Positions 52,301 through 60,701 of a stretch of 64,000 nt of DNA are shown here, in pieces. The translations under genes and the position numbers were made by a program. The notes under the pieces were generated by a model that saw nothing but the letters and a program-made list of their open reading frames with translations, was not told the origin of the DNA and made no database searches. Numbering within the stretch: the stretch's first letter is position 1; each line of letters opens with the position of its first letter. The stretch lies in the NCBI RefSeq assembly GCF_030818255.1, contig NZ_JAUTAG010000001.1:992001-1056000 (forward strand), in the 5' to 3' direction. The DNA comes from Microbacterium sp. SORGH_AS_0969 (GTDB lineage: Bacteria; Actinomycetota; Actinomycetes; Actinomycetales; Microbacteriaceae).

Positions 52301-52648
52301 GACGTCGCCGAGCTGCACGGCGAACGGGATGTTCAGGTCGTTCTTGTGGTCGACGACCCACTGCGTCTGCGCCTCGAACGGGTTCGTTCCGTACTGGGGG
52401 TAGAACTGCGACGCGCTGTAGCGCGAGTAGAACTGCGTGTCGGGGAGGACGGGCAGGAGGAAGCTGGATCGGTCCGCGGTGGCGGGCGCGTCGGCTGATG
52501 CGGCGGCGGACGGGGCCGACGAGGGGGTGTTCCCGTCAGCCGCCAGCGCGACGGAGGCATTGCCGAGGACGAGGGTGGACAGGGCGAACGCCGTCACGGC
52601 GGCGACCACGGAACGTGCGCGCGAGGCGCGACGAGGCTGGATGGACAT
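49313..52648 (-). CDS. Large exported metallophosphoesterase with LamG-like and Ig-like domains
   Basis: A 1111-aa secreted protein. A signal peptide ends near ALAADG (about 37). The calcineurin-like phosphoesterase domain (about 62-330) shows DTQ (70-72), GDVVD (114-118), GNHD (148-151), NSHAIIG and GHFHG. A LamG/concanavalin-like domain spans about 490-720, then Ig-like modules to about 900. The C-terminal segment DLWSLDAQKSSVDFG to YHSTLTLTLIAK resembles WxL-type surface domains. Start 52648 follows AGAAGAGAG. Likely substrate: extracellular phosphoesters or phosphodiesters. Confidence 0.8.
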   Translation of the reverse strand: MSIQPRRASRARSVVAAVTAFALSTLVLGNASVALAADGNTPSSAPSAAASADAPATADRSSFLLPVLPDTQFYSRYSASQFYPQYGTNPFEAQTQWVVDHKNDLNIPFAVQLGDVVDQQWVGDQWTAASKAMRILEDGGVPYSIIPGNHDVADQGARSSEANAANYLSNFGATTLKRQAGGTLLGTFQNGYSSAYDFQAEGHDWIVLSLGWNASDDTFAWAQGILDAHPGVPVILNSHAIIGIDQDQISPTSWWYGDLLWDKLIRKNDQIVLTLNGHFHGATQRTLTNDFGHPVFEVLTDYQMAADGGNGIMTLFEFDLTNNSIDVDTVSPWVSKKHADALTSTDTPVLDGKWQQFSLPIDFGARFGWSAPTAAQADNVDLSERAKQIVSAGWTGQGKEQQLAVAGNDSDYVRVDGTIAHWRFGGVAGGDMTDTTEIPDIAGSSPMYRNPVDDTDAPDTSDDVSISHANVPVYSADKGAVCFTDVHRNAGARDNLGYITTEYGAPATFAHLDATTGYTLETFLQMDTNWTEAANRWGAAITRGGARQWMGINDSSDAGAGAAWLGISNLREYQYSAADPRSKNSYTLWSGEIMPGAWHHVAIVNNPASGTVIMYVDGVPVLRNASQVGGMMAADFMPWIIGASTWNEEPEHGWYGCVGETRIVDHALTTDQFLYQRQNIDAGGPQFALVTDVSSAQPAGASLASFDGTGLAGADVRVVDRGRTIGRAAVAADGTWHVALESPVSGAGAHPLSFVQSLGSRDGKALEATVTISAPVPTLTDPSDQRVLVGGTATFSVTAGGSPAPTVAWQSSADGSAWTDVAEVTSSTLTVKDATTEMNGRKFRAVASNVEGGKTVSAAATLTVIDPTPSLPSSSDLAPVDVTGPLDGGTTVTVHAGAAHKGQVLRAWAWSSPTDLGQVTTDAAGDAIVDVSALEAGRHTVALTQPNDPTVLAWGTFEIPVHPTTLRDNTELRTTVTASDLWSLDAQKSSVDFGSVERGTRATANLGKVTVVDDRAALTGWTLTATATPFTSGTYSAPADALGIRPMSFAGEVLLPGLAVGTGGGVIATGAAGVSTGVGGARFDAGLDFTPPKDAPVGVYHSTLTLTLIAK

Positions 52649-52686
52649 CTCTCTTCTCATCAGATGCGGGAAAGCGGAACGGCGAG

Positions 52687-54261
52687 TCAGGAAGCGGGGG
52701 TGCGGGGCCCGTAGGCCTCGACCTCCGAGAGGGTCATCCACGTGCCGGACGACTTGTTGCCGACAATCACGCGCAGGCCGGTGGCGAGCACGGGGGTGGA
52801 GGTGACCTCCAGGGAGAGGTTGGCGGTCGCGTTGGTGACGGGCCAGCCCGACGCGGTCGGCAGGTTCTTCCACCCGCCGAGCAGGGTGCGGTACTGGACG
52901 GTCACGGTGCCGATGTTCTGCTTCCCGCCGATGTCGTAGACGTTCACCCCGGTGATCTGGCGAGGCTGATCGAACGAGAACGACACACGGTTGGGGTTGA
53001 CCCGGTTGGCGGCTCCACCGCTGCGCCAGTCGGCGAAACCGACGGCGTTGCGGTTGCCATCGGTGAGGGCGAACGTCGTGCCGTCCTTGAACGTCCAGTC
53101 CGGACGCACACCGTTCTGCCGCAGCAGGTTCACGCGCTCGGGTGCGACGAGCGTGATGATCAGTCGAGCGCTGAAGCCCGATCCGGCGACCGCCTCGACC
53201 GTGACGGTTCCGGGCTGCGCGAGCGCGGCATCCGTGAGAGCCGACCAGTCCCACGACACCGGGGAGGTCACGGTCGCCGCCGTTCCACTGACCTTGCGCA
53301 CGACCGTGCGCGGGGCGAGCATCCGCAGTTCCTTCACGCTCACACCCGCGTAGGACTTCAGCGCCGCGTCGTCCGCCTGACCGGGCGAACCGACGGAGAA
53401 GTGCGCCGTGACCGCGACCGCCTCACCGAAGAAACCGGATGCCGTTCCGGTCACGTCGACCTCGCCGCTGCTGTTCCAGACCGATCGATCGGGCATGCGC
53501 CAGGCGATCGACGTCAGAGGAACCGATCCTCCCCAGCCGTATCGGGCTGCAAGGCTCGTCGGCATCGACGGCGCCGACCCCGCGGGGACCACCGCGCTGG
53601 GGACCGCCACGGTGGCCTGCAGCGTGTGCATCCGCCACTTCTGCACGGCGGCACCGGTGTTGAGCGTGTACGTCTGCACCTCCGAGCCGTCGGTGGTCTT
53701 CCAGTTGTACAGATCGAGCGCGGCGGATTGCGACGACGGATCCGGCTGCACGTTCACGAGGTTGACGGTGCCGTCGCCGGCGTCGCGCGCCTCCCACTGG
53801 GCGTAGGGATCTGACGCGGAGTCCGCGACATCGGCGAGCTGGAGGTAGCGGAAGGCCGTCTCGCTGTTGCGGGAACGGACGAGGACCCGGTCCTGCTGAT
53901 CGGCGATCAGGTAGGTGTTGGCCGACCCCGTGACGGGAAAGAAGCGCAACGCCTGCGCCTTCAGCGACGCTGCGTTGCCGGTCCTCATGGTCTCGATCGC
54001 GGCGGCGGCGCGGTCCGTCGCGCCGGGCGCCGATGACACCTGCGCGTTCGTGTCGCCGATCTGCAGGACCTTTCCTGCCGCGTTCACGCTCTCCAGCAGC
54101 AGGAGCGTGGGAGCCCCGACCCCCGAGGGGAGGGCGGAGGTGGATGCCTGGAAGCGGTCGATCGGCGCGGCTGAAGCCGGTGCGGCGACCATCAGCCCGA
54201 CGAGTGAGACGGCGACGGCGGCGAGAAGTCGCAGGGACCGTCTCGGAGACGTGGGGGGCAT
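52687..54261 (-). CDS. Exported protein with ricin-like region, Ig-like domain and C-terminal discoidin (F5/8C)-like domain
   Basis: A 524-aa secreted protein. The signal peptide ends at ASAAP (about 33). Residues about 45-210 have a beta-trefoil look (YLIADQQDRVLVRSR, WEARDAGDGTVNLVN). About 240-380 are Big_4/Ig-like (EVDVTGTASGFFGEAVAVT). About 395-520 match F5/8C carbohydrate-binding domains (FSFDQPRQITGVNVYDIGG, MTLSEVEAYG). No catalytic domain is evident. It lies 38 bp before the phosphoesterase, so the two exported proteins are probably co-expressed. Confidence 0.7.
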   Translation of the reverse strand: MPPTSPRRSLRLLAAVAVSLVGLMVAAPASAAPIDRFQASTSALPSGVGAPTLLLLESVNAAGKVLQIGDTNAQVSSAPGATDRAAAAIETMRTGNAASLKAQALRFFPVTGSANTYLIADQQDRVLVRSRNSETAFRYLQLADVADSASDPYAQWEARDAGDGTVNLVNVQPDPSSQSAALDLYNWKTTDGSEVQTYTLNTGAAVQKWRMHTLQATVAVPSAVVPAGSAPSMPTSLAARYGWGGSVPLTSIAWRMPDRSVWNSSGEVDVTGTASGFFGEAVAVTAHFSVGSPGQADDAALKSYAGVSVKELRMLAPRTVVRKVSGTAATVTSPVSWDWSALTDAALAQPGTVTVEAVAGSGFSARLIITLVAPERVNLLRQNGVRPDWTFKDGTTFALTDGNRNAVGFADWRSGGAANRVNPNRVSFSFDQPRQITGVNVYDIGGKQNIGTVTVQYRTLLGGWKNLPTASGWPVTNATANLSLEVTSTPVLATGLRVIVGNKSSGTWMTLSEVEAYGPRTPAS

Positions 54262-54430
54262 GGGAAACGGGGTCCTCTCGCGGATGGGGCGCCCTTTCCG
54301 GGCGTCGGCCCTCGGGCGGGCCGGACAGAAGCTATCCACGCGATCTGCCCGGCAACTCTCACGGGCGGTATCTAGAGATGAACGGCGGGTTCTCGCCGCG
54401 TGGACGGGCGCGGCCGGTCGCCGCACACGA

Positions 54431-54495
54431 ATGTTCCCCACAGCAACATCGCCGACACATCCCGCCACAGCCCCGTAACGCGGCGCGCCTAGCCT
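54431..54495 (+). promoter_or_regulatory. uraD promoter with purine operator S3
   Basis: ATGTT-N9-AACAT at 54431-54449, flanked by CGA on the left and C(G)CC on the right as in S1. TAGCCT (54490-54495) lies 7 nt before the ATG at 54503, a leaderless start. Here the operator is about 40 nt from the -10, roughly two turns farther than at S1 and S2. Confidence 0.7.
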
Positions 54496-54502
54496 GACCG
54501 GC

Positions 54503-55030
54503 ATGCACTTGCACCACTTCAACGCGGCCTCGACGGCGGATGCCACGGCCGTCGTCCGCGTCTGGGCCGACATCCCGGGCTGGGTCGATGCCGTCGTCGC
54601 GGGTCGCCCCTACGCCGACGTCGACGCCCTCGCCGCGTACGCCGGAGACCTCGCCGCGGTCTGGTCGCCGGACGACCTCGAGGCGGCGCTGCACGCGCAC
54701 CCCCGCATCGGCGCGAAGGTCGCGGGCGACGGCGCCGAGGCCGCGGCATCCCGTCGCGAACAGGGGTCCATGGCCTCCGCCGCCGACGACGACGTCGCCG
54801 CGATCGCCGCCGGGAACGCGGCATACGAGGAGCGGTTCGGCCGCGTCTTCCTCATCCGCGCGGCCGGACGCACGCCGAGCGAGATGCGCACCGAACTCGA
54901 ACGCCGCCTCGGCAACGACCCCGACACCGAGATCGTCGAAGCCACCCGTCAGCTCGCCGAGATCGCCCTGCTCCGCCTGCGGACGACGTTCGCCGACGAG
55001 GCACCGGCCGAACCCGAGGACGCCGAATGA
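54503..55030 (+). CDS. uraD: OHCU decarboxylase
   Basis: A 175-aa all-helical enzyme that converts 2-oxo-4-hydroxy-4-carboxy-5-ureidoimidazoline to (S)-allantoin. AHPRIG with catalytic His66 is the signature, followed by SRREQGSM and FGRVFLIRAAGR. First gene of uraD-uraH-hpxO; its stop overlaps uraH by 4 nt. Confidence 0.92.
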   Translation: MHLHHFNAASTADATAVVRVWADIPGWVDAVVAGRPYADVDALAAYAGDLAAVWSPDDLEAALHAHPRIGAKVAGDGAEAAASRREQGSMASAADDDVAAIAAGNAAYEERFGRVFLIRAAGRTPSEMRTELERRLGNDPDTEIVEATRQLAEIALLRLRTTFADEAPAEPEDAE

Positions 55031-55347
55031 CCCACCTCACCACCCACATCCTGGATGCCACGGCGGGCACGCCCGCGACCGGCGTCACCGTCGCGCTGGC
55101 CCGGCTCGACGGCACCCCCGTCGCCGAGGGCACGACCGACGGAGACGGCCGCCTCGCCCTCGGATCCGATCGCCTCGAGGACGGCGACTACGCGCTGACC
55201 TTCGGCACCGGTGCCTACTTCCGCGCGCGCGGAGTCGCGTCGTTCCACCCGATCGCGACGGTCGCGTTCACCGTGAGCGGCGAGGCGCACCTGCACGTGC
55301 CCCTGCTGCTGAGCCCGTTCGCCTACTCGACCTACCGCGGCAGCTGA
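55027..55347 (+). CDS. uraH: 5-hydroxyisourate hydrolase (transthyretin-like)
   Basis: A 106-aa transthyretin-fold enzyme that opens 5-hydroxyisourate. THILDATAGTPATGVTVAL at the N-terminus and the C-terminal YRGS tetrapeptide are diagnostic. It acts between HpxO and UraD, encoded on either side. Confidence 0.95.
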   Translation: MTHLTTHILDATAGTPATGVTVALARLDGTPVAEGTTDGDGRLALGSDRLEDGDYALTFGTGAYFRARGVASFHPIATVAFTVSGEAHLHVPLLLSPFAYSTYRGS

Positions 55348-55355
55348 GGAGAGGC

Positions 55356-56540
55356 ATGAGAGTCATCGTGATCGGGGCGGGAGTCGGCGGAACGTCCGCG
55401 GCGCTCGCCCTGCAGAAGCTCGGCCACGAAGTCGTCGTGTACGACCGCATGCGCGAGAACCGTCCGGTCGGCGCCGCGCTGTCGCTGTGGTCGAACGGCG
55501 TGAAGGTGCTCAACTGGCTGGGCCTCGGCCCCGAAGTCGCTGCCCTCGGCGGTCGCATGGACGACATGGCCTACTACGACGGCCACACCGGCGACGAGCT
55601 CTGCCGCTTCAGCCTCGCGCCCGTCACCGAGCAGACGGGTCAGCGCCCCTACCCGGTCGCGCGAGCGGATCTCCAGCAGCTGATGATGGATGCCGTCGGC
55701 CCCGCCCACATCCACCTCGGCAAGCAGCTGACCGGCGTGTCCGAGACCGACGGCGTGGTCACCGCCACCTTCGCCGACGGCACCACCGACACGGCCGATC
55801 TGCTGATCGGGGCCGACGGGGCGCGCTCGATCGTGCGCGACTACGTCACCGAGCCCACCGGCATCCGTCCCGAGAGGTCGTACTCGGGATACGTGAACTA
55901 CAACGGTCTCGTGCGCGCCGACGAGCGGATCGGACCGCTCGATCAGTGGACGACCTACGTCGGCGACGGCAAGCGGTGCGCCGTCATGCCGGTCGCGGGC
56001 GACCGGTTCTACTTCTTCGTCGACGTACCCGGGCCGTCGGGAGTGGTCGAGGACCGCATGGCCGCGCTCGAGGCGGCATTCGGATCGTGGGACGCACCGG
56101 GAGTGCGCGCGCTCCTCGACGGCATCGACCCGGACGAGTCGCTCAACCGCGTCGAGATCTGGGACATCGACCCCTTCGACACGTGGGTGCGCGGGCGCGT
56201 CGCGATCCTCGGCGACGCCGCCCACAACACCGCACCCGACATCGGCCAGGGGGCGTGCTCGGCGCTCGAGGACAGCTTCGCTCTCGGCATCGTGTTCGCC
56301 ACGACGACGCTCGGCGTCGCGGACTCGCTGAAGCGCTACGAGCGCATCCGCACCGAGCGGGCCGGCGACCTCGTGCTGCGCGCCCGTAAGCGCGCGCACG
56401 AGACGCACGCGTTCGACGTCGCCGCGACGCAGGCCTGGTACGACGGCCTGCGCCGCGAGGACGGGACGGGGGTCATCCGCGGGATCATCGGCAACATCGA
56501 GGGAAGCCCCGTGGAGCTGGGCGCGAGCGTGATGCGCTGA
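55356..56540 (+). CDS. hpxO: FAD-dependent urate hydroxylase
   Basis: A 394-aa class A flavin monooxygenase that hydroxylates urate to 5-hydroxyisourate using NADH and O2. VIVIGAGVGGTSAALAL is the FAD Rossmann motif, GDAAHNTAPDIGQGAC the second FAD motif. PVGAALSLWSNGVKVLNWLG, SGYVNYNGLV and RFYFFVDVPGP match Klebsiella HpxO closely, as does its place after uraH. It replaces a cofactor-free uricase. GGAGAGG precedes the ATG at 55356. Confidence 0.9.
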   Translation: MRVIVIGAGVGGTSAALALQKLGHEVVVYDRMRENRPVGAALSLWSNGVKVLNWLGLGPEVAALGGRMDDMAYYDGHTGDELCRFSLAPVTEQTGQRPYPVARADLQQLMMDAVGPAHIHLGKQLTGVSETDGVVTATFADGTTDTADLLIGADGARSIVRDYVTEPTGIRPERSYSGYVNYNGLVRADERIGPLDQWTTYVGDGKRCAVMPVAGDRFYFFVDVPGPSGVVEDRMAALEAAFGSWDAPGVRALLDGIDPDESLNRVEIWDIDPFDTWVRGRVAILGDAAHNTAPDIGQGACSALEDSFALGIVFATTTLGVADSLKRYERIRTERAGDLVLRARKRAHETHAFDVAATQAWYDGLRREDGTGVIRGIIGNIEGSPVELGASVMR

Positions 56541-56577
56541 GCCGAGGGCGGGCGCGGCCGGCACGCGAAGCGGGCGA

Positions 56578-56662
56578 AACTCCTGAGAAACGGATGCTGG
56601 GCACCCGTCGAGCGCGGGAACCTGCGGCATCCAGCCCCGAAGAGTCCGAAAACTCAGGAGTT
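56578..56662. terminator. Inverted repeat AACTCCTGAG/CTCAGGAGTT between convergent genes
   Basis: Perfect 10-bp arms with a 65-nt interior separate the hpxO end and the amidohydrolase end. The arms are less GC-rich than the surroundings. Long loop; may be a mobile palindromic element rather than a true terminator. Confidence 0.5.
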
Positions 56663-56740
56663 CGGCGCACCGTCGCCGAGGGACGGAGGCGGTGGCCCCG
56701 CGAGGCGCGAGCGTCCTGCCCCTGACCCGGCGTGGACGCG

Positions 56741-58369
56741 TCACCTCCGCACGGCCACCGCCGTCCGGTCCACCTCGACGACACCGCCGACGACCGTCAG
56801 CAGCACATCGGCGGTCGCGAAGGCATCCGGATCCGCCGACAGCGGGTTGGCGGAGAACACGGTGAGGAACGCCGGCATCCCCTCCTCGATCGTGCCGCCC
56901 GCCTCGCCGACCGAACGCCACCAGCCACGCGTGTGCGCGTCGAGGGCGACCGGGGCGCCGAGGGCCTGATCCAGCAGGACGGGCGTGACATCCGTACGTC
57001 CGGCCGGTCGGCGGAGCATCGCCGCGGCGAGGGTTGCCCGTGCGTCGTACGGGGCCACCGGCCAGTCCGATCCGAGGGCCACGACCACGCCCTTCTCGTG
57101 CAAGTCGCGCGTGCGCCACGCGCGGTCGGCGCGCTCGTCGCCGAGGCGGCGCGACCAGTTGTCGGTGTGGTCCGCGCGTGTGAAGTGCGTGCAGTGCGTG
57201 GGCTGCATGCTGACCGAGACGTCCGCTTCGACAATGAGATCCAGCACGTCGTCGGGCAGCGTCTCGATGTGCTCCATGCGGTGCGGGACACCGGTGCGCT
57301 CGAGGCCGTTCAACGTCGCGGCCACGAACTCGATGCCGCGATCGCCGATCGCGTGAGTCGCCGTCGGGATGCCGCGGGCGTGGAAATACTCGACGGCGGC
57401 GGCGTACTCGGACGGGCTGAGCCAGAGCGACTCGGTCGACTCGCCCAGAGTGTCGGGCTCTCGCAACCACGCGGTGCCGTTGTCGATGGTGCCGTCGATC
57501 ATGAGCTTGATGCCGCGCACTTCCCAGCGGCGACCGTGCCGGCCCTGCAGGTCGGCGAGCTGCGCCCAGTCCGCCTCGGTGGAACCCGGAACGGCCATGG
57601 GCGAGACGCGAAGACGGATCGGCAGCTCCCCCTCGGCCTCGATCGCGTCGAAGAGGTCGAAGGCGTCGGGGTCTGACGAGTCGAGCATCTGCCCGATCGT
57701 CACGCCCGTCTCGGCCATGCCACGCAGGATGGCGACGAGGGCATCACGCCGCTCCTCGAACGTCAGGGCGGGGATGATGCGTGTGACGCGCCCCATGGCG
57801 CGATGCTCGAGGAGATACCCCGTGGGCGTGCCCTCGGCGTCGACGGCGATCGACGAGGCGTCGTCGAAGGTCTCGGCGCCCGTGACACCCGCGCGGGCCA
57901 GGGCCGCCCCGGATGCAACGGCCGAGTGCGCGTCGAACAGCTGCACGAACGCGAGGCGGTCCTGCGACAGCCGGTCGAAAAGTCGCATCGACGGTGCCGC
58001 CGCGCCGAAGACGTTCGGGTTGAGACCCCACCCGAACACCCATTCGCCCGCGTCGGCGGACTCCGCGGCCAGCGCCTGCTGGGCCTCCTCGAGGGTCTCC
58101 GCCTCGCTCAGGTCAACGCCTCTCGTCATCCCGATCCCCGCGACGGGGTGGATGTGCGCATCGACGATGCCGGCGGTGAGCGTCGCGTCACCCAGGTCGA
58201 CGACCCGCTGAGCGCGCGGTTTCCACGAGTCCGCGGCATCCGGAGTCCCCACCCCCACGATCACGCCGTCGCGGATCGCCACGAACCCGGCCTCCGCAGG
58301 CGCGCCGGCGAGGGCCGTCGGCGTGAGGACCGCTCCCGCGAGGACCAGCAGGTCGGTGTTCTCGGGCAT
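56741..58369 (-). CDS. YtcJ-type metal-dependent amidohydrolase
   Basis: A 542-aa Amidohydro_3 enzyme. AGIVDAHIHPVAGIGMTRGV provides the HxH ligands, IKLMIDGTIDNGTAWL the lysine region, THAIGDRGIEF and HRMEHIETLPDD the further histidines, and ALGSDWPV the final aspartate. It likely hydrolyses an N-acyl or cyclic amide. GGGAGGC precedes the ATG at 58369. It follows an APC permease by 50 bp, so both probably serve uptake and hydrolysis of one substrate under the divergent TetR. Confidence 0.85.
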   Translation of the reverse strand: MPENTDLLVLAGAVLTPTALAGAPAEAGFVAIRDGVIVGVGTPDAADSWKPRAQRVVDLGDATLTAGIVDAHIHPVAGIGMTRGVDLSEAETLEEAQQALAAESADAGEWVFGWGLNPNVFGAAAPSMRLFDRLSQDRLAFVQLFDAHSAVASGAALARAGVTGAETFDDASSIAVDAEGTPTGYLLEHRAMGRVTRIIPALTFEERRDALVAILRGMAETGVTIGQMLDSSDPDAFDLFDAIEAEGELPIRLRVSPMAVPGSTEADWAQLADLQGRHGRRWEVRGIKLMIDGTIDNGTAWLREPDTLGESTESLWLSPSEYAAAVEYFHARGIPTATHAIGDRGIEFVAATLNGLERTGVPHRMEHIETLPDDVLDLIVEADVSVSMQPTHCTHFTRADHTDNWSRRLGDERADRAWRTRDLHEKGVVVALGSDWPVAPYDARATLAAAMLRRPAGRTDVTPVLLDQALGAPVALDAHTRGWWRSVGEAGGTIEEGMPAFLTVFSANPLSADPDAFATADVLLTVVGGVVEVDRTAVAVRR

Positions 58370-58419
58370 GGGCGCCTCCCTTCTCAGTGCGCGACAGGTG
58401 TCGCTTCGATCGGATGCCG

Positions 58420-59835
58420 TCACTTCTGCCCCAGGAACGACTCGCGCGGCAGCTGGTCGATCGCCTCGGTGGTGGGTTCGACCTCCGAGAAGTCGAGCTT
58501 CGGAACCGGGCGCCGGAACATCCCCGTCTTGATCGCGAGGATCACCACGCCCAGCAGTGCCCAGATGCCGCCGATGACCCACGTCCCGCCCTCGAGCGAG
58601 CTCAACAGCCAGAGCGTGAGCGCGAATCCGATCGCGGGGACGATCCCGTACCGCACGAGGCGTCCCGCGGTGAGCGCGCGACGCTCCGCGCGCGGCGGGA
58701 AGAGATAGGTGCGGATGACCGAGAGATTCACCATCGCGAAGGCGACGAGCGCGCCGAAGCTGATCATGAACGCCGCCTGGGACAACGTCACGAACAGGCC
58801 CGCGAGAGCCACGAGCGACACGAGAGCGGTGGCGACCACCGGGGTTCCGTACTTCTTGGACAGGCCGCCGAGCGGACGCGGCAGGATGCCGTCGCGCCCC
58901 ATCGAGAACAGGATGCGAGACACCGCCGCCTGTCCCGCGAGCCCGGCGCCGAGGGTGCCGATGACGGTGATGAAGACGAAGCTGCCGGCGAGGATCGGTC
59001 CCCCGACGTGGTCGAAGAGCACCGCACCCGCGGCATCCAGGAGCGCCTGCGGCGCCGCGCTCCAGTCGGGGAGGTGGTACGCCAGAGCACCCAGCCAGGC
59101 GACCACGATGAAGAGCAGTCCGCCGACGATGGTGGTGACCATGATCGCGATCGGGATGTCGCGCCGGGGGCGCTTCGCCTCCTCGGAGAGGGTCGACACG
59201 GCGTCGAAGCCCAGGAACGACAGCGAGAGCACCGCGGCACCCGTCAGAACCGGGCTGAACTGCGCGCTGCCCGGCAGGAACGGCTCGAAGACGCCGGGGG
59301 CGTCGGGGTCTCCGATCGCGGTCTTGATGGCGAAGAAGGCGAAGACCACGACCGCGGCGAACGAGATCAGCACGACCGCGGCGTTCACCTTGCTCACCAG
59401 GGAGATGCCGAGGACGTTCAGGATGAGCGCGACGATGATCGCGCCGAGGGTGAACACCCAGACGGGCACGTCGGGGAACTGGGTGTTGGCGTACAGCCCG
59501 AGGATGAGGAAGTTGATCATCGGGATGAACAGGTAGTCCAGCAGCAGGATCCACCCGGTGAGGAAGCCGACGCCCCCGCCGAACGACTGCTGTGCGTAGG
59601 TGTACGCCGAACCGGCGACCGGGTAGCGGCGGACCATCGCGGCGTAGCTCGAGGCGGTGAACAGCATGACGATCAGGGCGACGGCGTAGGACGCGACGAG
59701 GTGCCCCTCGGTCAGCTGGTTCACGATGCCGTACGTGGTGAAGACCGTGCCGATGGCCATGTACGAGATGCCGAAGAGCGTGAGGCCGACGACGCCCATC
59801 GAGCGGGGAAGGGAGGTGCGGGAACGCTGAGACAT
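58420..59835 (-). CDS. APC-superfamily amino acid/polyamine permease
   Basis: A 471-aa membrane protein with 12 likely helices. GLTLFGISYMAIGTVFTTYG (TM1), YPVAGSAYTYAQQSFGGGVGFLTGW (TM3) and SFLGFDAVSTLSEEAKRPRRDIP (TM6 and the conserved loop) are typical. AAGGAG precedes the ATG at 59835. The substrate is presumably an amino acid, amine or N-acyl derivative handled by the amidohydrolase. Confidence 0.9.
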   Translation of the reverse strand: MSQRSRTSLPRSMGVVGLTLFGISYMAIGTVFTTYGIVNQLTEGHLVASYAVALIVMLFTASSYAAMVRRYPVAGSAYTYAQQSFGGGVGFLTGWILLLDYLFIPMINFLILGLYANTQFPDVPVWVFTLGAIIVALILNVLGISLVSKVNAAVVLISFAAVVVFAFFAIKTAIGDPDAPGVFEPFLPGSAQFSPVLTGAAVLSLSFLGFDAVSTLSEEAKRPRRDIPIAIMVTTIVGGLLFIVVAWLGALAYHLPDWSAAPQALLDAAGAVLFDHVGGPILAGSFVFITVIGTLGAGLAGQAAVSRILFSMGRDGILPRPLGGLSKKYGTPVVATALVSLVALAGLFVTLSQAAFMISFGALVAFAMVNLSVIRTYLFPPRAERRALTAGRLVRYGIVPAIGFALTLWLLSSLEGGTWVIGGIWALLGVVILAIKTGMFRRPVPKLDFSEVEPTTEAIDQLPRESFLGQK

Positions 59836-59878
59836 GAGCGAACTCCTTGGGTGAGGTGCGATCACCTGTGATCGCGTA

Positions 59879-59913
59879 AAACGAACATAGTTCGATTTGC
59901 CCGCACGTACAAT
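59879..59913. promoter_or_regulatory. TetR operator and promoter between permease and tetR
   Basis: CGAAC-ATA-GTTCG at 59882-59894, within a larger AAAxCGAAC...GTTCGxTTT symmetry, precedes TACAAT (59908-59913) on the tetR side. The palindrome covers the -35 position of tetR and lies about 45 bp from the permease start, fitting two-way repression. Confidence 0.72.
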
Positions 59914-59958
59914 GTTTCTCCGGCTCGGATTTCTCCGGCTCGACGGCGAGGAAACAGC

Positions 59959-60648
59959 GTGAGTGCAGTAGGGAAGACAGCGTCCGAGGCCGCCGCACGA
60001 CCCCGCCCGGTGGGGCGTCCGCGGGTCGGAGTGCTCTCTCGCCGCCTCATCGGCGAGACCGCCCTACGCCTGCTCGGCGACGATCGCGACACCGGGTTCC
60101 GCATGAGCGATCTGGCGCGAGCGCTCGGCGTGCGCGTGTCGTCGCTGTACAACCACGTCGAGAACAAGACGGCGGTGTTCGCGGAGATCCGAGAGATCCT
60201 CGCCGAACACATCGACGCCGACGCAGCTCCCGATCCCCGATGGGACCACGCTCTCCGCAACTGGGCGCACGCCTATCGCGCGGCCTTCGCCGCCCACCCC
60301 TCGACGGTCGCGTACCTGTCGGCGCTCCCCCTGGACGCGACCTCGACGGTCGGCAGATCGTACGACCACCTGGCATCCCAGCTTCAGGATGCCGGCTGGT
60401 CAGCCGCAGAATCGATGAGCGTCATCGTGGCCGTGGAGTCCTTCGTGCTGGGTTCGGCGCTCGACGCCTCGGCCCCGCAGGACATGCTCGATCCGGGGGA
60501 TCGGGCCGACGTCCCCACGTTCGCCGCGGCCTATCACGCGCGCCGGGAACTCGCCGAGGCTCAGGGCGCCACCCCCGCCGACCTCGCGTTCGCCCTCGGC
60601 CTCGACGCGCTGCTCGAGGGCCTCCGGCTGCGCGCGGGCTGCGGGTAG
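59959..60648 (+). CDS. TetR-family transcriptional regulator
   Basis: A 229-aa regulator with GTG start at 59959 (GAGGAAACA ribosome-binding site). The HTH is GFRMSDLARALGVRVSSLYNHVENKTAVF (about 46-74), followed by a TetR_C-like helical domain. Divergent from the permease-amidohydrolase operon and presumably its repressor. Confidence 0.88.
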   Translation: MSAVGKTASEAAARPRPVGRPRVGVLSRRLIGETALRLLGDDRDTGFRMSDLARALGVRVSSLYNHVENKTAVFAEIREILAEHIDADAAPDPRWDHALRNWAHAYRAAFAAHPSTVAYLSALPLDATSTVGRSYDHLASQLQDAGWSAAESMSVIVAVESFVLGSALDASAPQDMLDPGDRADVPTFAAAYHARRELAEAQGATPADLAFALGLDALLEGLRLRAGCG

Positions 60649-60701
60649 CGGGGGCGCGGCGCGCGGGGGTGCCCGGGCTGGCGCGGGGGCGCCGCTCTCA
60701 C

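Noticed and set aside
54503..56540. Cofactor-free uricase expected with uraD-uraH
   Set aside because: No uricase motifs; the adjacent FAD monooxygenase matches HpxO and fills this step.
56741..59998. 1085-codon minus-strand frame covering permease and amidohydrolase
   Set aside because: Its first half is the permease read in a wrong frame. The true amidohydrolase starts at 58369 with its own ribosome-binding site.
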